Made by a program: the position numbers and the translations under genes. From CALOBA01 sp942491465 (GTDB lineage: Bacteria; Pseudomonadota; Gammaproteobacteria; Chromatiales; Chromatiaceae): a stretch of DNA of 64,000 bases. How positions within the stretch are numbered: position 1 is the first letter of the stretch; each line of letters begins with the position of its first letter. Location: positions 1 to 64,000 of the forward strand of contig CALOBA010000064.1 in NCBI GenBank assembly GCA_942491465.1, given 5' to 3'. Below, one piece after another: positions 10,201 through 16,496 of the stretch. Under the pieces are notes generated by a model that saw nothing but the letters and a program-made list of their open reading frames with translations, had not been told where the DNA came from and did not search any database.

Positions 10201-11907
10201 AAGCCGGGCCCGTCTCAGCTCGTCACCAGCCTGAGCTTTTCGCCCGATGGCCGCAGGCTGGCCTCAGGATTCATCAATGGCAGAGGCTGGATTTGGGATG
10301 TGGTGACCTGCAAGGTTGAGGCATTTCTTTCGGGTCATCGCTTGATGGCTGAAAGCCTAAGCTTTTCTCCGAATGGTTGCACCCTGGCGTCTATTGGCGC
10401 GGATCGTACCGTCCGGCTGTGGGACAGCCTGACAAGAAGTGAAAAGATCATTTTTGGCCCGTGCTCGAAAATCATTTCCGGGGTGGTTTTTTCGCCCGAT
10501 GGGCTCACCCTCGCCTGGGGCAGCGAGGATAAGACCGTGCGGCTGTATGATGTTGCAAGCGGAGAAGAGAAGGCGGTCTTGAAAGGACACCGCGCCGGTG
10601 TAAATACGGTCGCATTCTCCCCCGACGGCAAGACCCTGGCGTCGGGAGCAGGGGATTTGGTCATTCCTCAGAGTGACTTTGTCATCCGGCTTTGGGACTT
10701 GCAGACGGCTGAGACGCGCGCGCTCTTGGAAGGACACACGGCTCGCGTTGTCGCCCTGAGTTTCTCTCCGGACGGCAGAACCCTGGCCTCAGGTTCGAAA
10801 GATGGCACCGTCCGGCTCTGGGACGTAGCCAAAGCCAAGGAAGATAAGTTGTTGATGCGGGTTTCCGGATCCGTGCGCAGCCTCTGTTTCTCGTCGAACG
10901 GCCAAACCCTGGCAGCGTTGGACGGATCTAAGACAAGGCTTTGGAATGTGGCAACAGGCACGCAGCAGGCGTCATTCACCCAGCAGGCAAACTGCCTCTG
11001 CTTTTCCCCCGATGGGCAGACCCTGGCGGCAGGCTTTGACGGAATCCAACTTTGGGAGGCGGCGACCGGCAAGATCACCTGGACACGAAAAATGAATGGA
11101 AAAGAATTGTTGGCGTTAGGGTTCATGCCGAACAGTAACGCTCTCATCGCGCATCTGTCCGTCCCTGGCAAACAGCTCATGCAAGTATGGAAGGTCGCCA
11201 CCGGGCGGCAGATAGCGCTGCTGGACGGGGATGCATGTGCGCTCTCCAGCGTGCTGTTTTCACCAGATCATCAGACGATTGCCGCCGCGACAGCCGTTAA
11301 CGACTCAGACTATTATGATTTCATGATCAAGCATTATTGGCCGGACGGTCGCGGGCATGGCGATCCCTGGGGAGACAACATCGTTCTCTGGAAGTTGGCG
11401 ACCGGTGAGCGAGTAGAGCTGAGAGGGCACAGCGACAGCGTTACCATCCTGCGGTTCCCGACCGATGGACAGACCCTGATCTCAGGTTCCCGTGATGGCA
11501 CCATCCGACTATGGGATATTTCGACCGGAGAGACAAGAGCTGTTTTAAAGGGACATGCCAGCTGGATCACGAGCATGACAATTTCTCATGACGGGCAGAC
11601 GCTGGCCTCGGGTTCATGGGATAACACAATCCGCCTATGGGCGCTGGAAACAGCGATGGCGGGATTGGTGCTTGAGGGGCACAGCAAGAACGTCATCAGC
11701 CTGGGCTTTTCGCCGGACGGGGAGACTCTAGTCTCGGGATCGGGAGGACGGTACCATTCGGCTATGGGATTTGAAGAATGGCAAGGCAATAGCGTCAGCG
11801 AGGGCAGATGGGAATCACGTTGCAGAACTGAGCTTCGCCTTGGATGGTCAGACCGTAACATCGACGACAAAGGAAGGAGCACGGCGGTCGTGGAAGTTGG
11901 ACCGTAG
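7219..11907 (+). CDS. HEPN - STAND NTPase - WD40 repeat protein, probable conflict/anti-phage sensor
   Basis: Large 1562-residue cytoplasmic protein. Residues ~1-150 form an all-helical domain with RINRNLIAH; R104-x4-H109 fits the Rx4-6H motif of HEPN ribonucleases. Residues ~170-600 are a STAND (nSTAND1-like) NTPase: an NPYRGLLAFREED entry segment, Walker A GPSGSGKSS near 198-206, Walker B LLLVLDQFEEL near 287, and the LIHEALIHHW...DWLNEDR segment usual between NTPase and repeats. A helical linker ends in a Ser-Gly stretch made by a hexanucleotide repeat. About 19 WD40 repeats follow (from ~708), most ending RLWD. By family analogy the WD40 part senses a ligand, the NTPase oligomerises, and HEPN cuts RNA; this is inference. 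An extra G near 11750 takes the last blade out of frame, so the final ~50 residues are aberrant. Start choice: ATG after GAAGTGAAAAG. Confidence 0.85.
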   Translation: MQQQDFLALILRRLEGLERRLESVVDRRLTTEVKRAIDIAKVDLPFALVKAGYVLEVIVRDIYRRELPNAKPKPLFDMTAALCEQPGLFGKKIATDINYIRINRNLIAHAQDEQVAVTEGEVESILLMTANLVEWYLFTYIPGRQGISAPGVPTPTPLPNPYRGLLAFREEDAANYFGREDEASEVVALIERDALVTVVGPSGSGKSSLAFAGVVARLRTAGSWRIASFRPKGRPFYELARALVGLWRKESTQALTETAALAQAFSAGHVELADAARPAVAEGVERLLLVLDQFEELYTLVGSPEVRDAFVDMLIRTLALTTLGCPGSRPPLCLLITLRADFLGHLLAHPGLAKAFDRHPKKFVGSISESARLRAIIEQPARLAGVELEPLMAERLLRDLGRIDATGTHAAPSLPLLEFALSELWPRQQERRLTHVAYEELGGIALALSRHADAVYARFDSTDQQRMRQLMVQMVRPGEATADTRQVATRTQVRPENWPLVARLADERLVITGHDEQSGDDTCELIHEALIHHWLPLRDWLNEDRAFRLWQNGLRLALMEWERTGRDDGALLAGVRLAEAEEQLGSDRLADPEINYIKASLARRAAELAAREQQIREQERLQRQSQEHLVQAMHYQGSVFLEKAERCLADRDLNAARLHAYHALKHFGQSRSGSGSGSGKTVGIIMANPVYPLVFDSCATKPHRVGQVDSIVFSPDGRLLASGGGDHTVRLWDIATGKLRLMLSGHREKVTSLSFFPDGRILASASADGTIRLWETTTGTTRGVLADAAVALKSVSCSPDGQSIATAATDNTVRLWDPTTGRQKAVLTGHSAPVNCLSFSPDGQTLASGSSDNSIRLWETASGKERRVCSGHSAGVVSVTFSPGGQLLASGANDKSIHLWDVGAGTEKAVLHEHGLPVRSLDFCPDGRTLASSSEGTLRLWDLEIGEPKATLEPPAGRSGSVNSLRFSPNGLILAAGTSQIELWQAATGRLNAVKPGPSQLVTSLSFSPDGRRLASGFINGRGWIWDVVTCKVEAFLSGHRLMAESLSFSPNGCTLASIGADRTVRLWDSLTRSEKIIFGPCSKIISGVVFSPDGLTLAWGSEDKTVRLYDVASGEEKAVLKGHRAGVNTVAFSPDGKTLASGAGDLVIPQSDFVIRLWDLQTAETRALLEGHTARVVALSFSPDGRTLASGSKDGTVRLWDVAKAKEDKLLMRVSGSVRSLCFSSNGQTLAALDGSKTRLWNVATGTQQASFTQQANCLCFSPDGQTLAAGFDGIQLWEAATGKITWTRKMNGKELLALGFMPNSNALIAHLSVPGKQLMQVWKVATGRQIALLDGDACALSSVLFSPDHQTIAAATAVNDSDYYDFMIKHYWPDGRGHGDPWGDNIVLWKLATGERVELRGHSDSVTILRFPTDGQTLISGSRDGTIRLWDISTGETRAVLKGHASWITSMTISHDGQTLASGSWDNTIRLWALETAMAGLVLEGHSKNVISLGFSPDGETLVSGSGGRYHSAMGFEEWQGNSVSEGRWESRCRTELRLGWSDRNIDDKGRSTAVVEVGP
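9225..9254 (+). repeat. In-frame hexanucleotide tandem repeat in the STAND-WD40 linker
   Basis: Five units of atca(a/g)g lie in tandem and encode a Ser-Arg-Ser-Gly-Ser-Gly run just before the WD40 domain. Because the unit is a multiple of three, copy changes would alter linker length without breaking the frame. Confidence 0.85.
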
Positions 11908-12692
11908 CAAGGGACGGGCGGCCTTGATCGAAATTGCAGAAAAGGACCAAAAAGACCTGGAGTTGGAGGGAGATAGGAAACATCCCCAGGAACGAACGGT
12001 TTGCGACGAAGACAATGTCTTAGCCGAAGAAACCAACGATGAGACGATGCAATCAGGGGAAGTCATGTCTGGCAAGAAAAGGGAACCGCAGTGGCGTAAT
12101 CCCGCCTACCGGCGTCATCGTGCCCTTGGGGGAAGTCGTGTCTGGCAAGAAAAGGGAACCGCAGGGGACACCGACAGAATGGACCTATTCCGCGGATGGT
12201 AGTTAAGGCGCACGCCTCCTCTCTGTGGGATGAAGCAATGGGTGAGATAGTAGTGAAGCTGGTCGATGGCGAGGGGCTGATTGGTCAGGTAGATGCAGTT
12301 TTCCCCTGATGGGCAGACGCTAGCATCGGCCTCCCAAAACAAAGAGCTTCGGGTATGGGATTTGTCGTTCTTCCGCAATACCACATCTATTGATGAGCAA
12401 ATCGAAGCCGAGGGCGAGCAATGCGGATTGCGATTGGCAGATGAAAACGTCTCGCCTATACCTGCTCCTGAATCGACTTTGTATGGAACGGTGCTAAAAG
12501 CACCGAAATGGTCTGACTCTCACCCGCTGCACTGGCTACCGGCCGCAGAGCAGGGGTGACTCTCGCGCACATGCTGCAGATAGGTCTTATCTATGATCGT
12601 GCCAATGACTTGAGGCGCGCCGAGACTTGGTATCGCAAGGCGGCAGCGGCCGGAGTGCAGTATGCCGAGGAATTGCTCGTGGCGCTTGCTCG
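11750..12692 (+). pseudogene. Frameshifted 3' continuation of the WD40 protein, with Sel1-like remnant
   Basis: Past the extra G near 11750 the reading continues in another frame with GTIRLWDLKNGKAIAS, LDGQTVTSTT and an acidic-basic segment. Farther on, three frames carry further WD40 pieces: WTYSADGS, SLWDEAMGEIVVKLVDG, and, after a slip in the tttt-cccc run at 12299, SPDGQTLASASQNKELRVWD. Beyond 12540 another slip leads into a Sel1/TPR-like piece, GLIYDRANDLRRAETWYRKA, ending near 12692. At least three frameshifts and one stop separate the pieces. Either the ancestral gene had more WD40 blades and a Sel1 tail, or a second related gene decayed here. Confidence 0.65.
12056..12163 (+). repeat. 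Direct duplication of about 36 bp
   Basis: The block gggaagtc(a/g)tgtctggc continuing through aagaaaagggaaccgcag occurs at 12056-12091 and again at 12128-12163, a 72-bp period, with one difference. It lies in the decayed WD40 tail and probably reflects a local tandem duplication. Confidence 0.8.
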
Positions 12693-12840
12693 TTCTAGGA
12701 GCGGTTCTGGCTGTAGGAACTCGTTCCGGCACGCCCTGACGCCAGCGGTTGAGGCAATCGAGATGCTCGGGGTCTCGCTGATGGGGCGTCAAAACTTATT
12801 CCGGCGTATGTTGAATCAAGGGAGAATCTTAGGCGCTCAA

Positions 12841-13028
12841 GCGGCCGTAGGGCCCGCTTTCTCATCTCTCTGTCAAGGCATCCCCCTTGCGCCAGCATCA
12901 CCGCGGCAGCTCTTTCTCCCCATCAACAACAAAAAGCGGCCGTAGGGCCGCTTTCTCGTCTCTCTCTCTGTCAGGCATCCTGCCGCTTGCGCCAGCGTCA
13001 CCGCGGCAGCTCGCTGCTCCCCATCAAC
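12841..13028 (+). repeat. Two direct copies of a ~90-bp element carrying a hairpin
   Basis: Copies at 12841-12929 and 12936-13028 share gcggccgtaggg..., a CT-rich tract, gcgccagc(a/g)tcaccgcgg and a ccccatcaac end. They differ by small indels and substitutions. Each begins with a GC-rich hairpin, and no ORF spans both. Confidence 0.75.
12933..12954 (+). terminator. Terminator-like hairpin
   Basis: A 9-bp perfect stem aaagcggcc/ggccgcttt with a gtag loop is followed by a pyrimidine-rich tract. It could end transcription of the WD40 gene region, but it belongs to a repeated element, so its role here is uncertain. Confidence 0.5.
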
Positions 13029-13054
13029 CACTCATCGACCGCGCGGGCACACTG

Positions 13055-13078
13055 AATTACAGTGACAGTTTACTAAAT
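13055..13078 (+). repeat. Short repeated motif, copy 3
   Basis: This copy reads aattacagtgacag followed by tttactaaat, matching the copies at 1184 and 3739 with a single substitution. It sits between the duplicated hairpin element and the repeats flanking the Rpn-type gene. Confidence 0.55.
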
Positions 13079-13188
13079 ACACCAATTCCGTCTGCCGGCT
13101 GCCGTGGTAGGCTCGGGCAGGAAGGTGAAGTGGCCGACCAAGGCTGCAGCGAGCCTCATCCAAATCAGTTCGCCCAACTTGGCGGCAG

Positions 13189-13250
13189 CGTAACCCGACA
13201 ATCAACGGGTTACGGACTCGCATCGTCGGGTTAGGCTTCGCTAACCCGAC
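13189..13250 (+). repeat. Left flanking repeat of the Rpn-type gene
   Basis: Two taacccgac-type palindromic units are joined by a spacer containing aatcaacgg and ggactcgc. The reverse complement of the block at 14858-14936 has the same order of parts. The two blocks thus form a long imperfect inverted repeat around the gene at 13518-14477. Confidence 0.75.
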
Positions 13251-13340
13251 CTGCCGTGAATCCTTGCCCAGTCTCCCGTGCGACGGGCCGTCGAGCGGCG
13301 CGGCATGGGCAAACGTTCGGCTCCGGGCTTGCGAGTCGCA

Positions 13341-13360
13341 CGCCGGCTGGAAAGCCGGCG
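13341..13360. repeat. REP-like palindrome
   Basis: The stem cgccggct/agccggcg encloses a ggaa loop and is followed by ctcccag. This looks like a REP sequence; a related unit lies at 14501-14520 on the other side of the Rpn-type gene. Confidence 0.6.
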
Positions 13361-13423
13361 CTCCCAGTCGGTGGCCGCTCGCCGTCGAATACCATCTCTC
13401 GGCGGAATCTCAGGCTTAGTCAA

Positions 13424-13512
13424 GGTTCAGAAACAAGTGGTGCAGACGAAACCACGAAACGGCCAATCCAAAGGCTCAGCGAGCGGGCGTCTGCACCACT
13501 TGTTTTTGAACC
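13424..13512. terminator. Long hairpin just past the Rpn-type gene stop
   Basis: Arms of 25 bp at 13424-13448 and 13488-13512 match at 24 positions (core caagtggtgcagacg and its complement) around a 39-nt loop. It begins a few bases beyond the minus-strand stop codon. It would form at the 3' end of the mRNA and could act as a terminator or stability element; there is no long U-tract. Confidence 0.5.
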
Positions 13513-13517
13513 GATCC

Positions 13518-14477
13518 TTAGTGCAGCAAGGCGTCGAGCGAATCGGCCTTGAGGATGCGCTTGGACCAGTGGAGCAGGGTGTCGGGGTCGGCGCTCATGA
13601 CCTGTTGACGGATGGTCTCGTCGGGCTGACCGAATTTCTCCTCGATCTGGCCCAGCAGCAATATGGCCGAGCCGAGCTGGCGGCCCTGTTCGCGGCCCTG
13701 TTCGCGGCCCTGTTCGATATAGCGGTCGATGAAGGTCTGCATGATCGGCTCTCCGGAAGGGATCTGTTGCAGCAGTGTGCGGGCGGCGGGCTCGTCCACC
13801 CGTTGGGTGCCTTGGACATAGTAGCGCAGCAGGGATTCCAACACCTGCACGGCCGTTTCGCGGTCTTGGACCTGCGCGATCAGGGCGATCAGCGCGCGCA
13901 GGCGCTCGACCGGGGCCTCGTCGAAGATCCAGCGCAGCGCGAGCTGGACCAGCCGGGTCAGCACCGCGCCCTTGACCTCGGCGTTGGTGCGCGCGGACAG
14001 GTCGACCAGCGCATAGGTGAAGCCGGGCACATAGGGTGCGATCGGCGGCGGCAGCGGGTCGATCAGGTCGTGGAACTGGGCCGGGGCGCGCCATGTGCGC
14101 TTGCCGTGGTAGATCAGGATCGGCAGCACCGGCGGCAGCCGGCGGGCATCCGGGTGCTGCTTGCGGTATTGCTCGGCCTCAAGCGCGATGTAGCGCAGCA
14201 ATTGGAGCTGAGCCCAGTGCTCCGGGCTGCTCTTGTGCTCGAACAGCAGATAGATGTTGAGCTGGCCGTCGCCGCAGCGCACGCGGTAGACCAGGTCGGA
14301 ATAGGCATTGCGCAGGTCCGCGGCGACGTAGCTGTCCTTGGCGATCTGGAGGCTGTCGAGGTCGATGGCGGCGAGCACCGCCGCCGGGAGCTGCACGCGC
14401 AGGAAGTCGCGGGCGACCTCGCGGCGGGTGAAGCTCTCGCGGAAGTAGGTGTCGTGGGGGCTGGGGATGGGGTCCAT
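13518..14477 (-). CDS. Rpn-family PD-(D/E)XK nuclease / putative transposase
   Basis: The protein has 319 residues from the ATG at 14477; an in-frame start at 14489 is also possible. The N-terminus HDTYFRESFTRREVARDFL is the family signature. The nuclease core is visible as YSDLVYRV (Asp) and IYLLFEHKSS (Glu-x-Lys), giving the PD-(D/E)XK catalytic set. The C-terminal part is helical with a GREQ tandem repeat (EQGREQGREQGRQLG) encoded by a 12-bp repeat. Known relatives are recombination-promoting nucleases, some linked to phage resistance. Inverted repeats flank the gene, and it appears intact and alone. Confidence 0.85.
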   Translation of the reverse strand: MDPIPSPHDTYFRESFTRREVARDFLRVQLPAAVLAAIDLDSLQIAKDSYVAADLRNAYSDLVYRVRCGDGQLNIYLLFEHKSSPEHWAQLQLLRYIALEAEQYRKQHPDARRLPPVLPILIYHGKRTWRAPAQFHDLIDPLPPPIAPYVPGFTYALVDLSARTNAEVKGAVLTRLVQLALRWIFDEAPVERLRALIALIAQVQDRETAVQVLESLLRYYVQGTQRVDEPAARTLLQQIPSGEPIMQTFIDRYIEQGREQGREQGRQLGSAILLLGQIEEKFGQPDETIRQQVMSADPDTLLHWSKRILKADSLDALLH

Positions 14478-14500
14478 GGGCGACAGCATAGCGGCAGGTG

Positions 14501-14520
14501 GCGCCGGCTTCCAGCCGGTT
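14501..14520. repeat. REP-like palindrome upstream of the Rpn-type gene
   Basis: The hairpin ccggct-tcc-agccgg is related to the unit at 13341-13360 and lies 24 nt upstream of the gene start. Confidence 0.55.
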
Positions 14521-14719
14521 CGGGCTGGTTGCGAGGCTACGCTTCGCGGGTGGGGTACAAGGAAGGAAATCTGCGCGTCAGCGCGCCCTGTCCCGTGATC
14601 GGCGATGCAGGTGGGCTTGGGGCGCGGAGTGATCGGGCTTCGCCCTTGCCGTGCCCCTGCTTGGCTTCGGATGCGGTGGTCGAGGTGCCCCGCTCGGCCA
14701 TGAGGTGATACGCTCCGCG

Positions 14720-14806
14720 TCGGAATCGGAATCGGAATCGGAATCGGAATCGGAATCGGAATCGGAATCGGAATCGGAATCGGAATCGGAATCGGAATCG
14801 GAATCG
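14720..14806. repeat. Hexanucleotide microsatellite, about 14 copies
   Basis: This is a perfect array of tcggaa units over 87 bp. It reads Ser-Glu on the plus strand and Ser-Asp on the minus strand in otherwise unconvincing frames, so I do not call a gene. Perfect identity between units suggests recent slippage expansion. Confidence 0.95.
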
Positions 14807-14857
14807 ACTGTGCGTGCCTGGCGGAACCCGGTTCCGGGCGCCTCGATAGCGATCACC

Positions 14858-14936
14858 GTCGGGTTAGCGATAGCGTAACCCGACGACGCGAGTCCCTAAG
14901 CCGTTGATTGTCGGGTTACGCTATCGCTAACCCGAC
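14858..14936 (-). repeat. Right flanking repeat of the Rpn-type gene
   Basis: Two near-palindromic units (gtcgggtta ... taacccgac, with cgatagcg between) are separated by a spacer containing gttgattg. Inverted, the block matches 13189-13250. Confidence 0.75.
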
Positions 14937-15245
14937 TTACGCCTCTGGCCGACCTGGCACTCTGGGTGAATTTGGGGTTGCGGTGTCATCGCCTTGCCAT
15001 TGCTGAAGATTCGAGGTGTGAGCGATCAGTGTGTTCGCGGTGCCTCTAAGGGCGGGATTGAGGAACGAAACCCAGCGACGGGGTGAGCTGGGGTTCCTTA
15101 CGTCAACTCAGCCTACGCGCTGCTCTGACGCCGACAATCGGCACCCTGGAGGCCGTCCAATCCCGCTTTCCATGCTAGGCTTGCGCCGGGCCGAGTGCAA
15201 CCACGTCGGCACGGCAGTCGATCACTACACTAGGACACACCCGAT
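14937..15245. other. Non-coding spacer with a repeat hairpin
   Basis: No supported gene is seen. At 15061-15098 aggaacgaaacccagc and gctggggttcct can pair, resembling a dispersed repeat relic often found in such genomes (recalled, not searched). The downstream end carries the promoter region of the membrane protein at 15246, but I see no clear -35/-10 pair. Confidence 0.4.
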
Positions 15246-16484
15246 ATGGCGCGCATCATTCCATTTTGGCATCGGATTCCTTCGGTCTTCGGCTACGGTC
15301 TGCGCCCGGCACCGATAGGGGTCGCTGCGCTCGCCGCCTTTGTCGCCTGGGCCGCGCAATTTCTGATCTGGCCCTTCTTGATCGCGCTGGTGGTGTGGGC
15401 GGTGATCCTGAAATACAGCTTCCATGTACTTGAGCGCAGCTCGGAGGGCGACTGCAAACCGCCGACGTTGGCCGATGGTCTGTCCGGGGACTCCCACATG
15501 CCGTTGAAGCTGCTCGGCATCCTGATTCTCTTTGTCCTGTTGCTGGAGCCCCTCGCGAGCTTGGGCGCGGTCGCGTTCTGGTCGGGTCAGGTGCTTGGCG
15601 CCGCATTGCTGCCGGCCTCGCTGGTCTTGCTCGGGGTCACGGGCAGTTTCGTGCGGGCACTGAATCCGGTGCTACTGTTCGGCTTTGTCCTGCGCATCGG
15701 TGCCGCGTATTGGCTCCTCTTCATTTTTGTTCAGCTACTGATGACCGGCTATTCGACGCTGAGTGGATTCATAGGCAGCGCACTGTCGCCGGCAGTGTCC
15801 CCGTTGTTTACGGTCGCCCTGGCGACCTATTTCAGCATTGTGATATTCCACCTGCTGGGGTACGTCGCCTATCAGTATCACGAGCGGCTCAGCGGGTCGG
15901 CACCGGAAGCGGTCCGCGCTGCCGAGCAGGCCCCGGAGGTTTCGCGTTACAGCGACTTCGAGCGCTTCATGGCGGAGGGCAATAAGGATGCGGCAATCGC
16001 CGAGCTGGAGGGTGTGATCGCCTCGAATCCCGACGACCTGGAGCCCTACAAGAAACTCAATACGCTGCTCATCGTCGAGCAGCGCACCGATCGGCTTGCG
16101 CGTCACACCGACGCCTACGTGAGCGCGCTACTAAATTGCGGGCGCGCGCCGCAGACCGCCCAGGTCGTCGAGAACACGATGCGGCTGTTGCCGGACTATC
16201 GTCCGCGCCGAGCGCCTCTGTATGAGCCGGTGATGGCGGCCTTGCGCATGGCCAATAAGCCGAAGCTCGCTGTCGCCCTTGCGAACGGCTTTCATAAGCG
16301 CTGCCGCAATGCCGATGTCGTTCCCCGCGTCTATCTGCAGGCGGCCCGTATCTATTGCGAAGACCTGCAGCGCGAGGACCTGGCCGAGCGGTTGCTGCGG
16401 TTCCTGCGCAAGAACTATCCCGATCATCCACTCGATGCCGAGATTGCCGACTATCTGCGAGTCGTTGCAGGCGCGGCCCCTTGA
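15246..16484 (+). CDS. Polytopic membrane protein with C-terminal TPR-like domain
   Basis: The 412-residue product begins with several hydrophobic helices over residues ~25-225 (for example AALAAFVAWAAQFLIWPFLI and a LGILILFVLLLEPLASLG segment), resembling DUF4013-like integral membrane proteins. From ~235 on it is soluble and helical with TPR-like pairs (DAAIAELEGVIASNPDDLEPY; LAERLLRFLRKNYPDHPLD). The gene is convergent with the rhomboid gene, with 12 nt between stops; that protein has a similar design of membrane core plus helical tail. The function is unknown. Alternative reading: a membrane-anchored assembly factor. Confidence 0.7.
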   Translation: MARIIPFWHRIPSVFGYGLRPAPIGVAALAAFVAWAAQFLIWPFLIALVVWAVILKYSFHVLERSSEGDCKPPTLADGLSGDSHMPLKLLGILILFVLLLEPLASLGAVAFWSGQVLGAALLPASLVLLGVTGSFVRALNPVLLFGFVLRIGAAYWLLFIFVQLLMTGYSTLSGFIGSALSPAVSPLFTVALATYFSIVIFHLLGYVAYQYHERLSGSAPEAVRAAEQAPEVSRYSDFERFMAEGNKDAAIAELEGVIASNPDDLEPYKKLNTLLIVEQRTDRLARHTDAYVSALLNCGRAPQTAQVVENTMRLLPDYRPRRAPLYEPVMAALRMANKPKLAVALANGFHKRCRNADVVPRVYLQAARIYCEDLQREDLAERLLRFLRKNYPDHPLDAEIADYLRVVAGAAP

Positions 16485-16496
16485 CGGCCCTTTGGG

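Noticed and set aside
11740..11760. Programmed ribosomal frameshift in the WD40 gene
   Set aside because: No slippery heptamer with a downstream pseudoknot is evident, and several further frameshifts follow, which points to decay or sequencing error.
12841..13028. CRISPR array
   Set aside because: There are only two long imperfect copies without regular unique spacers and no cas genes; they are a duplicated hairpin element.
14578..14878. Ser-Glu or Ser-Asp repeat proteins encoded by the hexanucleotide array
   Set aside because: The frames consist mostly of the microsatellite, lack ribosome-binding sites and have no conserved flanks.
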